This document shows positions 10,799 to 22,898 of a stretch of DNA of 64,000 nt, in pieces. Below the pieces are notes generated by a model. The model worked only from the letters and a program-made list of their open reading frames with translations, had not been told where the DNA came from and made no database searches. Made by a program: the position numbers and the translations under genes. How positions within the stretch are numbered: the first letter of the stretch is position 1; each line of letters opens with the position of its first letter. The DNA lies in NCBI GenBank assembly GCA_031772625.1, contig CM062804.1, positions 280,444,598 to 280,508,597 of the forward strand, written 5' to 3'. The stretch is from Pinus tabuliformis. Lineage: Eukaryota > Streptophyta > Pinopsida > Pinales > Pinaceae.

Positions 10799-13700
10799 AT
10801 GCCCCGAGGAAAGAAAATGCAAACACCTAGTAAGGAACCTGAAAGCTCTAGCATGACTCATGAAGAAGAAGAAGAAATGCTACATGATATATCAAAATTA
10901 CAAGAACAAGTGCAACAAATGTCACGCTCACAAAAGCTAACAGAAGCTAAGATAAGTGGCGTGGAATCTAAGATGAAGGGCATGGAAGCTAAGATGGATG
11001 ATTCGAAGACAGATTTGAAGAGAGACATGGCAGATTTGAAGATAGATTTGAAGACAGATATGGAAGAATTGAAGAAGTTGCTACAAGAAAGGGTCACTAA
11101 TGGTGAAAAGGTAGTAAAGGAAACTCATGATGAGAACAAAAGAAATGTTAATCATGATTCCATAGATGCTAATGTTGGATCGAAGAATCACCATATTCCA
11201 AAAATCGATATGAGGAAGTTTGATGGCAAGGATCCCGCCACATGGATATTACAGATGGAGCAATTCTTCGATCTCAATAATGTGCAAAACACACAAAAGG
11301 TACGTATGGCAACTTTATATTTGGAACCAAATCAGTTTGTATGGTATCAATGGCTTTGCTCTCGTAAACAATTTATCACTTGGGCAATTTTTACGGAAGA
11401 ATTGATAGCACATTATGAGGATACAAAAAGCAACACTTTTTTTAGCCAATTGATAAGTCTCAAACAAAAGGGTTCAGTAATGGAGCACATTGAGGAGTTC
11501 CAAAAATTGAACATAAGGGTAAAAGATATTCCAGAGGAGCATAGGATTGATGTGTTCATAGGGTCTTTAAAGGATAATATCCAACATGATGTTCGCCTTT
11601 GGGAACCTGATTCATTAGAGAAGGCATTCAGGTTAGCAAGAAAAATGGAAAGCAAAATTATGGCAACCAGGAAGCATACCACTCACAACTATAAAGACGG
11701 AAGTGTTGTTGCCCCTAGTCTTCCACAACCTATAAGGTTGACACCACAACAATTGGAAGAAAAAAGAGCAAAAGGGCTTTGTTACAGTTGTGATAGCAAA
11801 TACACTAAAGGTCATAAGTGTGCTGAGAAGAAATTATTCTACATAGATTGTGAAGAGGAAGAAGAAAAGGAGCAAGAAAGGTCAAAAGAAGAAGATATAC
11901 TCCAGGAACAAAGCCTAGATGAAGAACAAATAAATCCGACCATATCTTGTAATGCATTGGCGGGAATTACCACTCCTCAAACCATCAAGATAGAAGGACA
12001 AATCAAGAAGAAAAAGGTAATAGTGTTGATTGATTCAGGAAGCACCCACAATTTTATTCATTGTAGGGTAGCAAAAGAATTGAATTGCTTCCTATATCCA
12101 GCACCAGAGTGTCAAGTGATGATTGCAAATGGAGGAACAATAAATTGCTCTGGAAAGTGCCATAATATCAAGCTATCCATGGGAGAATATGTATTGACTA
12201 GCCCAATGCTTTCCATTCCAATGGGAGGTGCTGATGTTGTACTAGGAGTCCAATGGCTACAATCCTTGGGTACAATAGCTTTTAATTTTCAAGAACTTTT
12301 CATCAAATTTTCTTCGGAAGGAAAGGAAGTTGAATTAAGGGGTATTGCAGGGAAACCAGGAAAGATAATCAGCTCTAATGGTATGACAAAGCTTCTAAAA
12401 AAGGAGCAAAGAGGTGTAATTGCACAATTATGTTCGCTAGATGTTTCCACATTGGAATCATCTATTTCTCCAGATCTCCAAAAAGTCTTGGACAATCATT
12501 CCAAGGTATTTGAGACTCCCAAGGGTCTCCCACCTATGCGTGATCATGATCATGCTATTCATCTGATTCCAGGAAGTGTTCCTCCAAACATCAGGCCGTA
12601 CAGATATCCCTATGTCCAAAAAAGTGAAATTGAACGTATGGTTGCAGAAATGCTAGAGGCTGGTATAATTCAACCGAGTCAAAGTTCTTTCTCAGCTCCA
12701 GTAGTATTGGTGCACAAGAAGGATGGATCATGGCGCATGTGTCCAGATTATAGGGAGCTCAACAAGCTCACTATTAAAGATAAGTTCCCCATTCCTGTTA
12801 TTGATGAATTACTGGATGAATTGCATGGATCAATTTACTTCACCAAGTTGGATCTTCGTTCGGGATATCATCAAATCAGAATGAAGATTGAAGACATTCC
12901 AAAAATAGCATTTAGAACTCATGAGGGTCATTATGAATTTTTGGTCATGCCTTTTGGCCTTACCAATGCACCTTCAACATTTCAAGGTTTGATGAATTCA
13001 ATTTTCAAACCATTCCTTAGAAAATTTGTGTTAGTATTTTTTGATGATATACTAATCTACAACAAGTCTTGGAAGGATCATGTTGAACATGTTGACAGGG
13101 TGCTACAACTATTGGAGGAGAAACAATTATATGCAAAAAGATCCAAATGTTTCTTTGGAGTCCAGGAGGTGGAATATTTGGGTCATATTGTATCTCATGA
13201 AGGAGTTAAGGTAGACCCTAGCAAAATTAAAGCCATTAAGGAATGGAAAATCCCCACATCCATAAAGCATCTGCGAGGATTTCTTGGGTTGACAGGGTAT
13301 TATCGCAAGTTTGTTAAGAATTATGGGAGAATAGCAGCACCTCTAACAACATTATTGAAGAAAGATTCATTTTCATGGACTCCGGAAGCAACAAAGGCCT
13401 TTGAACATCTTAAAGAGGCAATGTGCCAAGCACCGGTCTTAGCTACACCGGACTTCACAAAAACCTTTATTGTGGAATGTGATGCTTCAGGAAATGGAAT
13501 TGGTGCTGTTCTAATGCAAGATGAAAGACCCATTGCTTTTGAAAGTCGTCCAATCAAGGGAAAGTTTTTAAGCAAAGCTATTTATGAGAAGGAAATGTTG
13601 GCAATACTCCATGCACTTAAGAAATGGCGACCCTACCTAATGGGAAGACACTTCAAGGTAAAAACGGATCATGATAGCCTTAAATACTTTTTAGAACAAA

Positions 13701-15061
13701 GATTATCCTCTGAAGAGCAACAAAAGTGGGTCACAAAGATGTTGGGTTATGACTTTGAAATCATCTACAAAAAAGGGAAGCAAAATGTGGTGGCAGATGC
13801 ACTCTCAAGAAAGGATGAGGATGTGGAAGCATTGTTGTGTGCCATTTCTATTATCCAACCAGATTGGATAAACGAAGCAAGGGAGGAATGGAAGAATGAC
13901 GAAGAAGTGTGGGCACTTATTCGAAAGCTACAACAAGATTCCAGTACTTCTGATACATTTAGCTGGCAAAATGATTCGTTATGGTACAAAGATCGCTTAT
14001 ACCTCTGTAAGAATTCCCAGCTAAAACAAAAGATTCTTATGGAATTGCACACTTCTCCCTTAGGAGGGCACTCAGGATTTTTAAAAACTTACCACAGGGT
14101 TAAGAAGGAATTTTTTTGGGATGGCCTTAAATCAGATATTCAAAAGTTTGTGGCGGAATGTTTGGTTTGCCAGCAAAATAAAGTTGAAACAATTAAGACA
14201 CCGGGTCTATTACAACCTTTATCCATTCCAAGCCAACGTTGGGAGGAGGTTTCAATGGATTTTATCACAGGTTTACCCAAGTCTGAGGGAAAGAGTGTCA
14301 TCATGGTGGTAGTTGACAGACTTACCAAGTATGCACACTTTTGTGCATTATCACATCCATTTAAAGCCAGTACAGTTTCTACTGCATTTATGGAAACAGT
14401 TCAAAAGCTACATGGAAACCCAAAGATTATTGTAAGTGACAGAGATCCCATTTTCACTGGAAATTTTTGGACAGAATTATTTTCTTGTCTTGGTACTCAG
14501 TTAGCTCATAGCTCATCTTATCATCCTCAATCTGATGGGCAAACTGAGATAGTAAACAAATGTTTGGAAGGATATCTTCGTTGCTTTGTATCTGATAAAC
14601 AGACACAATGGGTCAAATGGTTGCCTCTGGCTGAATGGTGGTATAACACTTCCTTCCATACAGCAACAAAAATGACCCCATTTATGGCACTTTATGGGTA
14701 TCAACCACCATCCATCACATCATATTTAAGAGAAAATTCTAAGGTTCAGGCAGTGGAACATCACATCGAACATCAACAACAAGTCCTCCAACTCTTAAAG
14801 GATAACCTCGTGTTGGCACAAAATAGAATGAAACAACAGGCAGATCAACATCGCAGTGAAAGAAGTTTTGATGTAGGTGATTGGGTATTCCTACGGCTAC
14901 AACCATATAAGCAAATGTCCCTAAAGCAAGCTAAGAAGGATAATAAATTATCACCAAAGTATTATGGTCCGTACAAGGTGTTGCAAAAGATTGGTACTAT
15001 GGCATACAAATTGGAGCTTCCTGCAGCTTCTCGATTGCACCCAGTCTTCCATGTTTCATAA
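10799..15061 (+). CDS. Element B gag-pol polyprotein (1420 codons)
   Basis: One open frame encodes the fused polyprotein. A charged coiled coil with repeated DLK-x-DM units fills residues about 15-110. Gag capsid starts near 135 ([20 protein letters not shown]). A zinc knuckle of form CX2CX7HXC is near 328 ([14 protein letters not shown]). Retropepsin is near 411 ([11 protein letters not shown]). Reverse transcriptase spans about 600-845 with FFDDILIY near 747. RNase H spans about 889-1005 ([14 protein letters not shown] to VVADALSRK). Integrase has an HHCC finger near 1083-1128 and a core with D, D and E near 1153 (SMDFITGL), 1214 (VSDRDPIF) and 1250 (DGQTEIVN). A GPY/F-type tail (YYGPYKVL) is near 1391. 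This marks a chromovirus-type Gypsy element. It ends at LHPVFHVS, where a chromodomain would normally follow in the family and is not seen. Confidence 0.93.
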   Translation: MPRGKKMQTPSKEPESSSMTHEEEEEMLHDISKLQEQVQQMSRSQKLTEAKISGVESKMKGMEAKMDDSKTDLKRDMADLKIDLKTDMEELKKLLQERVTNGEKVVKETHDENKRNVNHDSIDANVGSKNHHIPKIDMRKFDGKDPATWILQMEQFFDLNNVQNTQKVRMATLYLEPNQFVWYQWLCSRKQFITWAIFTEELIAHYEDTKSNTFFSQLISLKQKGSVMEHIEEFQKLNIRVKDIPEEHRIDVFIGSLKDNIQHDVRLWEPDSLEKAFRLARKMESKIMATRKHTTHNYKDGSVVAPSLPQPIRLTPQQLEEKRAKGLCYSCDSKYTKGHKCAEKKLFYIDCEEEEEKEQERSKEEDILQEQSLDEEQINPTISCNALAGITTPQTIKIEGQIKKKKVIVLIDSGSTHNFIHCRVAKELNCFLYPAPECQVMIANGGTINCSGKCHNIKLSMGEYVLTSPMLSIPMGGADVVLGVQWLQSLGTIAFNFQELFIKFSSEGKEVELRGIAGKPGKIISSNGMTKLLKKEQRGVIAQLCSLDVSTLESSISPDLQKVLDNHSKVFETPKGLPPMRDHDHAIHLIPGSVPPNIRPYRYPYVQKSEIERMVAEMLEAGIIQPSQSSFSAPVVLVHKKDGSWRMCPDYRELNKLTIKDKFPIPVIDELLDELHGSIYFTKLDLRSGYHQIRMKIEDIPKIAFRTHEGHYEFLVMPFGLTNAPSTFQGLMNSIFKPFLRKFVLVFFDDILIYNKSWKDHVEHVDRVLQLLEEKQLYAKRSKCFFGVQEVEYLGHIVSHEGVKVDPSKIKAIKEWKIPTSIKHLRGFLGLTGYYRKFVKNYGRIAAPLTTLLKKDSFSWTPEATKAFEHLKEAMCQAPVLATPDFTKTFIVECDASGNGIGAVLMQDERPIAFESRPIKGKFLSKAIYEKEMLAILHALKKWRPYLMGRHFKVKTDHDSLKYFLEQRLSSEEQQKWVTKMLGYDFEIIYKKGKQNVVADALSRKDEDVEALLCAISIIQPDWINEAREEWKNDEEVWALIRKLQQDSSTSDTFSWQNDSLWYKDRLYLCKNSQLKQKILMELHTSPLGGHSGFLKTYHRVKKEFFWDGLKSDIQKFVAECLVCQQNKVETIKTPGLLQPLSIPSQRWEEVSMDFITGLPKSEGKSVIMVVVDRLTKYAHFCALSHPFKASTVSTAFMETVQKLHGNPKIIVSDRDPIFTGNFWTELFSCLGTQLAHSSSYHPQSDGQTEIVNKCLEGYLRCFVSDKQTQWVKWLPLAEWWYNTSFHTATKMTPFMALYGYQPPSITSYLRENSKVQAVEHHIEHQQQVLQLLKDNLVLAQNRMKQQADQHRSERSFDVGDWVFLRLQPYKQMSLKQAKKDNKLSPKYYGPYKVLQKIGTMAYKLELPAASRLHPVFHVS

Positions 15062-15063
15062 CA

Positions 15064-16784
15064 GATTTTTCCAGCCAGGAAAAGATTACTTTCACTCTTC
15101 TCAAAGCCGCCCCCCACATTAAGGGCCGGTGGGAAACCTACTACGAGCAGAAGGATGAGAGTACGACCTCATTTTTTCCAGTCACACCCACTTAGAATTC
15201 ATTCTCGGATGCCATTAAGGAGCAATACTACCCTGTCAAAATCTATGAGGATAAATACATAGAGTGGACCACGCTGCGGCAGGGAAGGGACCAAGATGTG
15301 CTAGTGTTCACCAATATTTTTCATACCCTTCAAAAAAAGTTGGGTATCAAATATTTTAGGATGAATTTGGTACTCCAATACTACAGCTACCTACACATGT
15401 GCATCTAGGACGAGATGGATTTCCTCAACATCTCCTTGCTCAACACGGCATACAGATACGCTATCAAGATCGAGCAACCCGAAGCCACAAGAAAAGAACA
15501 ACAACACGAAGTCAAAGAAGGACATAGGTGGTGTGAGTTCCATAAGAACACTGCTCATAACACAAGTGAGTGTTGGACAAAGCAATCGCTGGTGGCCAAG
15601 TTGAAGGCTTCAAAATCAGATGCATGTTCTGACCCTGAGTTAGAACACAACAAGGGGAATGACAAAGGGAAGAAAATCATTGATGCAGAGCCCAGTGCCA
15701 CTATTTCCACTGCCAAGGTCCAGAAGAATGAACCCAAAGATCTAGAGGAGGGGGAGCGAATTTTCCACTCACATATGTGGGGGAAGGGTTCACCGCTGCA
15801 ATTCGTTGTTGACAGTGGGAGCCAAAATAACCGCATTTCAGTAGATGCTATGAAGTGGCTACACCTACCGACCATACCACATTCACAACTGTACAACATC
15901 AGGTGGCTTCACCAAGGGCAAGATCTCCGAGTCCGCCCATAGTGCTGCCTTCCCTACAACATCAAGCCCTTTGCAGATGAGGTATTATGTGCTGTTACAC
16001 CTTTTGATGTTTGTGATGTATTATTAGGCCAACCATACTTGTGGAAGTGACATGCTATGTATGAGTCAAGGCCTTGAACTATTATTATTTCTTGGGTAAT
16101 TCATTATATAGGATACTGGAGGTAGCCCCACCAATTGCCACCTCTTTGATCTCTGCTAAGAAATGCAACAAGAACATCTCCTAGACTAGGAAATTAATTT
16201 TCTGTCTAGTTCACTCCCAAAGTAAGTGAAAGATCGTCACCACATCCATGACCCCCACGAAGGTTTCCTCCACGTAGCAGCAGCAACATATGGATATAGT
16301 CGTGAAAGGATACAGGAACATCTTCTCCTCACCCATAAGGGTACCGCTACAATGTCAGGTCAAGCATTCATTCAATATGACTCCTAGAGCACCTTTACCC
16401 AACACATCGATATATCTGCTCCATATGGAAAATACCAAGTACAACCAGCAACATGATCAACATCAGGTACCACACAATTTTCAAGTGGGTGCAGAATCTA
16501 GTTGCATTTGCAAAAAAATGCCTTCCAAGAGCCCATCAAAAGCTCAGACCACTTAGATATGGTCCTTACACCATTACTAAGGATGTGGAAAACAATGCTT
16601 TAGAGCAACAACATTCCCCCATTCCTTCGCTTGCACTGAGTGTTCAATGTGGACTGCCCTCGACCATGCTTCCCACCATTATTGTACACATCAAATGTTG
16701 CAGAACAACTCATGAGGGACCAAGTTCAACAGAAGTTCCCTCATATAATGGAGGAACTCAATGCAATGGGGGCCATTGTTTCCT
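15064..16784 (+). pseudogene. A1 gag (second part), protease and integrase-tail-like relic
   Basis: Gag resumes directly after B. 15415-15942 reads a zinc-finger-like run (CEFHKNTAHNTSECWTK) and then retropepsin (LQFVVDSGSQNNRIS). 15950-16080 reads the rest of the protease region (DVLLGQPYLWK in type). 16290-16400 resembles the extreme start of a Gypsy RT region. 16430-16620 resembles the tail of an integrase (QHDQHQVPHNFQVG, RYGPYTITKDV). The RT, RNase H and integrase core of the family are not represented. A2 shows the same succession. The region is broken several times. Confidence 0.75.
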
Positions 16785-16797
16785 AAGGGGGGAGGAA
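16785..16797 (+). promoter_or_regulatory. A1 polypurine tract
   Basis: AAGGGGGGAGGAA immediately precedes the 3' LTR (TGATCC). A near-identical tract lies at 22886-22898 in A2. It is the plus-strand primer site for reverse transcription. Confidence 0.85.
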
Positions 16798-17419
16798 TGA
16801 TCCAGGTGGATATTGTTGGCCACTCGCCAATTCCATGTAGACCCCTAGCATTGTTTCTTTCAGTTTTTTAGTTTCCTTAATTGTAGCATGGTTTACTATT
16901 TTTGGCAATTTTTTGGGTCTTGAACTTCCAGAGCCGTTTTGAGGCCATAAATGAAGTTTTTTGGGAAAAATGGAAGAAACATGGGTCCATGGTCTACTTT
17001 TTCTCATCCCAAAGTTGTAGTGCTTAGATAGATATTTCTAATGAGTTATTGTGCACGTCAAACGGATATCGTATGCCAAAGCTATGACCTCGGGTTGTTG
17101 ATGTACCAATTTACCCAAAACAGGGCCCATGGTTTGGCGCTTCATCTCCTAGGGTTAGGTTTTTGGATGTTTAGGGTTTTCCATTGTTTCTCAATAATAA
17201 ATAGGCCTTCAAGCCTTATTGTAAGATAGTTCAGAGGCATGTAGCCACCACATCTCTTCTCATAAATAAGCTACCATCGGCCTAGTTGGTGTATTTCCAT
17301 TTCTGTTTGTAAGCATATTTCAGTATTTTACACTAATGAAATGAAGTATTATTTCTACTGCATCTCCATATTTATGGTTATTTCTATAATTAGTTGCATT
17401 CTTGTTTAAATCCAGATTG
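16798..17419 (+). repeat. A1 3' LTR
   Basis: It starts TGATCCAGGTGG after the polypurine tract and ends before CATGT at 17420, which repeats 8760-8764. It is colinear with 8765-9386 but differs at roughly 13-14% of sites in a hand-aligned stretch, so the insertion is old. Confidence 0.8.
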
Positions 17420-18191
17420 CATGTGGAAAATACTACTTCTCACTCCTATATGGATAATAGTGATGATGACCATGATGCCTCTCTGATCTAGAACTAGAAT
17501 AAAACACATAACCAATATATCTCTTATTAAATGTATATATCTATCTACCAACTCTAATTGTGTCATCCATGTCCAATGTTTTCCTCCATGAGATGTGCTA
17601 CCATATGCCCCATTTGTGCTTTCCTCCTGTCCATAATTAATTTGTCGTTATATCCTTCTCTACAAACATGATAAGCTCTGAGGGATCGTTCTATTAACTT
17701 CTGATTTATTTTCCTATGCCATAGCAAGTCTTTCCTGTTACTAAATGATCTTGTCAATATCTTCTTTGCAACTCCAAAGTTTTTCCTTTAAAATTCTCAA
17801 GGTGTTTTCTATGTTAGGAGATTAATCATCTATTTGTTGCTCATATAATCTATAAGGAGAGTCACATGAGTTGTAATACCCCATTTTTCTTGTCATCTCT
17901 GATCTTCTATCTCTTGTAAACATAACATGTATGATAAACCAAATATAAACATAATCCAACATACCTCATTGAAGTTCAAGGGAGGCTCTCTCATTTGGGA
18001 AACTCAATACATATTAGCACAACATACATGTATAACATGAATACATAAATTGTCTTAAGATATCAACATCATGAAGACACATAACCATAACAATGACCAT
18101 CATAATGGATTCATATCAATCACATTAAAAACTAACATGCACACATAACAATCACATCCCACCCATTCAGTCCAAGTGTTTGAACCTAGAA
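17420..18191 (-). pseudogene. Element C gag start and leader (right of A1)
   Basis: The minus strand upstream of the A1 insertion continues C's gag, with an arginine/histidine-rich stretch (SERHHGHHHYYPYRSE) near 17500-17430 and a lysine/arginine-rich N-terminal piece at 17757-17563 (RSLRAYHVCREGYN, MDRRKAQMGHMVAHLMEEN). 17760-18191 is the untranslated leader. The sequence joins that at 8764 without gap or overlap apart from the CATGT duplication. Confidence 0.7.
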
Positions 18192-18203
18192 GCTTTGATA
18201 CCA
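18192..18203 (-). promoter_or_regulatory. Element C primer-binding site (tRNA-Met type)
   Basis: On the minus strand TGGTATCAAAGC lies three bases inside the LTR end at 18207. This fixes the orientation and 5' end of element C. Confidence 0.8.
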
Positions 18204-18206
18204 ACC

Positions 18207-19875
18207 TGTAACCACCCCTCCCACATTTACCTAATTTTACAAGCCTATCAGGGTAAATGTGAGACAAGTGTCACTATGACCTGACCTGACCACCCAGTTC
18301 TAGTTAAGGAAATGGGCCCTATAGACTGACCACAAACTAACATCCTATAGGGACTAGAGACCACCCTAGAGTGGAAGAAACACCCCATGTAGTCAATCCC
18401 TGAGATATGACCTTATTTCATTGACTTAGACTCCCAACCATACCCTTGAAACTACTTCCATGTGGTTATGAGGCTATAACCACACTCAAAGGCTTGCCTC
18501 CATTAAGTTATGGCCTAAAATCCTTATTTTTGAGCATATGGTCTCAGGATCCGTGCCACCTTTTTAGGCCATCCTCTAGACCACTTCCCATAATTTCCTC
18601 AGACTTTCAAGAATCATTATTAAGATGATGAAAAAGCTAAACATTCAATCTCAAATAAAAAACTTGACCTAGACTGCCTAGAACACACTAGACATTTACT
18701 CAAACAGATGGAAAACATGTAAGCTAGAGGTCATGAAAGGACATTTGATCATGGTAGTTTGAGATTCATCTGAGAATGATCAAGAATAAGCTAAGACCTC
18801 TCCACATATCTACAACAACACTTTTTATTCTATAAATTAATCAACTAGTTAAGAACTAAACAATTCATGAAAAGGGAAATAGGTGGTACACATGATATAA
18901 CAAACATATAACCAAAAGATTACCAACATAGAAACCATGGAGACTCAACCGTAATGTCATGAACATAATCAATACAAATTCTCATATATCACAATAGGAA
19001 AATGTCTCATATTAAAATGAAAATGGCAACCATGTCAGGGACTTCTATGTACCACCTGACCATATACTGGGCTGAACCAAATCTCTCTTTCATCCAATTA
19101 CTATCGTGCCATATTCCAAGCATGAATGTGGGATCTCATGGAATAAACTAAAACCAAGCCAAGCTAGGGCTTCCAAAGGCTAAACCACGAACCACACTAA
19201 TTCCACCTCCATGGTTGGACATCACTAACACCAACTAGATTGGTCTCTACCCAAGCTATCTAGGGCTCCAGGAACTAGTAACTAAACCCACAACCTTCCA
19301 GGACTCTAGAGAATTTGTCCAACCTAACTTTAGGGACTTGTAACTCAACCCACCAAGGGCTCAAGAGGGCTTTTACCAACTTAGGCTCCAAGTCCAGTAA
19401 CTAAACCCATGTTGTTCCAGGGCTTCCAGAGCATTTGTTCCAACCCACAACCATAAGGAGCATGAGAACCAATCATAAAACAATCAATTGAAAAAAACCC
19501 ACAACACCATGGCTATCCAAGAAATTGAAATCCAGGGATAAAACCACTATCAATCCAGGAAAATATTCATGCCAATGAAAACAAAACCAAAAAATCACAT
19601 TCATATACGATGCATCTATACATCAGCAAGGAAATCACACATGCATCTTGTTACCTGTAGAGAAATCTAGTTGTAGCTATTGATTCAACTGTTCCCTTGA
19701 AATTTCCTAATTTCCTTTTCCATATTGCTCCAAATAAAATTGAATACTAGAGTTCTTCAATAATTATATAAGTGTGTAAGAGTATGAGAGAATGAGAGAA
19801 TGGAAGAGAGCCTAATCTAAAAACTATCAAAAGGCTATCAAAAGATAGCAATTGCTCATCAAAAGCATTTTTATT
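18207..19875 (-). repeat. Element C 5' LTR, inner part
   Basis: In plus orientation it starts TGTAAC next to the primer site. The matching terminus GTTACA is at 23801-23806, so the LTR seems to run from 18207 to 23806 with A2 (19876 to about 23522) inserted in it. Its own length would be close to 1.95 kb. There is no second LTR copy in the window to confirm this. Confidence 0.6.
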
Positions 19876-20491
19876 TGATCTAGTTCGATCTTGGTAGCCA
19901 CCCACCTATTCCACTTGGACCCCCACCACTGTCTCTTTCAGTTTTTTAGTTTCTTTAATTGTAGCACAATTTACTAATTTTGGCAGTTTTTTGGGTCGTG
20001 AACTTCCAGAGCCATTTTGAGGTCCTAAATGACATTCTTGGGGAAAGACATGGACCAAATTGAACATTTACTAGCACTGGGTGGTCATAAGTTGTAGTCC
20101 TTTGATATATCTTTCTAACGAGGTATTTTACATGTCAAACAGAGATTGTATGCCAAAGTTATAACCCCCAGAAGCTGATGTACCAATTTACCGAAACAGG
20201 GCCCATAATTTTGGCTCTTCCTCTCCTAGGGTTACTTTTTTCGATGTTTAGGGTTTTCAATTGTTTCTCAATAATAGATAGACCTCCAAGACTCATTGTA
20301 ACATAGTTTAGAGGCATGTAGCTACCACATATCTTCTCAGGGATAAGCTACCATCGCCCGAGCTAGTCTTATTTCCATTCTATTTGTAAGCATATTTCAG
20401 TGTTTGATATTAAGGAAATGGAGTGCTATTTTTGCTGCATATCTATATTTATGGTAATACATATAATTTGTTTCATTCATGTTTAATTTCA
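19876..20491 (+). repeat. A2 5' LTR
   Basis: It starts TGATCTAG and ends near GTTTAATTTCA, a few bases before the primer site. It is colinear with the three other A-family LTRs. Confidence 0.75.
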
Positions 20492-20497
20492 TATCGG

Positions 20498-20507
20498 TGG
20501 TATCATA
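20498..20507 (+). promoter_or_regulatory. A2 primer-binding site (tRNA-Met type)
   Basis: TGGTATCATA follows the LTR after a six-base spacer, matching the layout of A1. Confidence 0.7.
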
Positions 20508-22885
20508 ACAGTCCGTTCTTTCTTTGTTTTTCTTTCCATGTCCCTAGCGTGGTTAGGATATAAGGAGTTAGGGCTCAAACTGGACGAACCTTGGCAAGAC
20601 CAACCTCGCAAATCCTGATGGACTCCCATGGTACAGGAAATAAAGATTAGGGGGCAGGATATCCTTTCAAAATATTGCTTGAAGAAGCTCTCAAGTGACA
20701 GAGGAACGCGATGATGGACAACTTTGCCCAGATTCTTCAACAGCTACCCAAGGGTGACAAATCTCCTTTTAGCACTTACTCTGGAAGCACCACACCCTTT
20801 AAGGAGAAATTTAAATTTGACATCGCCATACTTGAGGATCATATAGAGGTAGATGCCATATATAAATGGTTAAATATGATAGAAGGATATTTTTTTGTTC
20901 ATGATTTTTTCATTCGGGATATTACTTTTGCACTTCTCAAAGCGACCCCCGACGTCAAGGACAGGTGGGAAACATATTGTGAGAAGAAGGATGAAAGTAC
21001 ACCACAACTATTTACATATGCACCCACTTGGAATTTGTTTTGAGACACCATTAAGGAGTAGTACTACTGTGTTGGGAGCTATGAGGATAAATACATAAAG
21101 TGGACCACGCTGTAGTAGGAAAGGGACCAAGACGTTCCATAGTTTACCAATTTTTTTCATACCCTTCACACGAAGTTGGGTATCAAGGATTCTAGGAAAC
21201 ATTTGGTACTCAAGTACCGCGACTGCCTACATAGGCACATCCCAGATGAGATGGATTTCCTGGACATCTCCTTGCTCAGCACACCATATCAATAAGTTGT
21301 AAAGATTGAGCATAATTTTAAACAGGGAAAAGTGAGATTTTGGATCTATGAGTCCAAATCAAGGGAAACGCATCCCAAACCAGAGAACAAATGAAAACAC
21401 CAAGGCGGGGTGATCCAAGAAAACCCGTCAAATCTGCAAGAAGATAACAACACCACGAAGTCAAAGAAGAACACATGAAAGTGGTGTCAGTTCCATAAGA
21501 GTCCCACTCACAACACAAGTGAGTGCTAGGCCAAGTAGTTGCTGGTGGCCGAGTTGAAGGCTTGAGAATCATATGCATGTTCTAACTCTCAGTCAAAACC
21601 AAACAAGAGGAATGACAAATGGAAGTAGATTATTGATGCAGAGCCCAACGCCATTTTTGCCACCACCAAAATCCAAAAGAATGAGCTCGAAGGTCTAGAG
21701 GAGGGGGAGCATCTCTACCACTCATAGATGTGGGTGAAGGGTTTTCCACTATAATTCATTGTCGAAAAGGGGAGCCAAAAGAACCTCATTTTAGTAGAGG
21801 TCATGAAGTCGCTAGGGTTATTAACCACACCACACCCGCAACCATACAACATTAGGTGGCTTCACCAAGGACAAGATCTTTGAGTCAGCTAGTAGTGTTG
21901 CCTTCCCTACAATATCAAACCCTTCACAAATGAGGTATTTTGTGATATTGCTCCTCTTGAAGTTTGTGATGTATTATTAGGACAACCATATTTATGGAAG
22001 CGACATGTTGTATATGAGTTGAGACCTCACTCGCTTATTATTTATTTGGATAATATGTTATACAGGGTACTAGAGGTAGCTCCACCTACCACCACCTCTC
22101 CGATCTCTACTAAGAAATGCAATAAGCTCATCTCCCAGACTAGGAAATTTGTTTCCTTTCTGATTCACTCTCAAAGTAAGGGGAAGATTGTAGCCACATC
22201 CATGGCCCTCAGGAAGGTTTCCTCCACACAGTAGATCAGGTGGATACAGTCATGGAAGAATACAAGGACATCTTCTCCTCATCCATAGGGCTACCCTTGA
22301 ATTGTCAAGTCAAACATTCATTTGATATGACTCTCGGAGCATGTATACCAAATGGGGTGCTATATCATTGCTCCATTATGGAAAATTCCAAGTACAATCA
22401 ACAACATAATCAACATTAGGTGGCACATAAGTTTCAGGTGGGCGACAATGTTTGGTTGCATTTGCAGAAAAGATGCTTTACCAATGCCAATAAGAAGTTC
22501 AAAACACTTCGATACTATCCTTACACCATTACCAAGGGTGTGGGAGACACTAATTTTAAGCTCAGCATTCCCCCATTCCTAGGCCTACACCCAGTGTTCA
22601 ATATGAACCGCATTCGACCATACTTGCCACTATTACTGGACAAATTAGACATTTTAGAACAACTCACACCAAAAACGTTAAACCCAGACTGCATGGAACA
22701 AGCCACAACTAATCGGATTATGGATACATAGGTAAAGAACACTAGCTAGTAGAAGATCCAACTATATCAGGTTGTCAAAGTTGTCCAACTCTTGCACCAA
22801 GGCAAGTGGTTCACCAGGGACCAAGCTCAGCAGAAGTTTCCCCATCTCATGGAGGCACTCAATGGAATGGGGACCATTGCTTCCT
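20508..22885 (+). pseudogene. A2 gag, protease and integrase-tail-like relic
   Basis: 20711-21043 reads gag (MMDNFAQILQQLPKGD, DVKDRWETYCEKKDES). 21480-21560 holds the zinc-finger-like run (QFHKSPTHNTSEC in type). 21740-22020 is the protease region (EVCDVLLGQPYLWKRHVVYE). 22250-22370 resembles an RT start. 22420-22731 is an integrase-tail stretch (AHKFQVGDNVWLHLQKRCF, then LHPVFNMNRIRPYLPLLL). The order and junctions parallel A1. The region is broken many times. Confidence 0.75.
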
Positions 22886-22898
22886 AAGGGGAGAGGAA
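22886..22898 (+). promoter_or_regulatory. A2 polypurine tract
   Basis: AAGGGGAGAGGAA directly precedes the TGATGC start of the 3' LTR, as in A1. Confidence 0.8.

Larger units (their letters stand above)
9799..15063 (+). mobile_element. Element B: Ty3/Gypsy chromovirus-like element, mostly intact polyprotein
   Basis: The parts are a 333-bp 5' LTR, a Met primer site, a 650-bp leader and one long gag-pol frame. The right end is a short terminal remnant of the LTR (TTTCATAACA) directly after the polyprotein, followed by the GATTT target-site copy. The element is therefore bounded on both sides by its duplication but has no full 3' LTR. The coding part looks nearly whole. LTR dating is not possible. 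Position shows it is younger than A1, and the long open frame suggests a fairly recent insertion. Family B2 at 26962-29812 is a relative. Confidence 0.9.
8765..17419 (+). mobile_element. Element A1: non-autonomous Ty3/Gypsy element with B nested in its gag
   Basis: The parts are a 5' LTR (8765-9386), a tRNA-Met primer site (9388-9398), gag, protease, a short stretch related to the integrase tail, a polypurine tract and a 3' LTR (16798-17419). Without B (9799-15063) the element is about 3.4 kb. The host-element bases CATGT flank it at 8760-8764 and 17420-17424, a 5-bp target-site duplication, and element C's gag sequence is contiguous across it. No reverse transcriptase or integrase core is present. 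A2 has the same reduced plan. It is broken several times, and its LTRs differ by roughly 13-14% in a hand-aligned stretch, so it is old. Confidence 0.85.

Noticed and set aside
10858-11097. Minus-strand serine-rich protein
   Set aside because: It is the antisense shadow of element B's charged coiled-coil coding sequence. The same holds for the other minus frames within 10799-15061.
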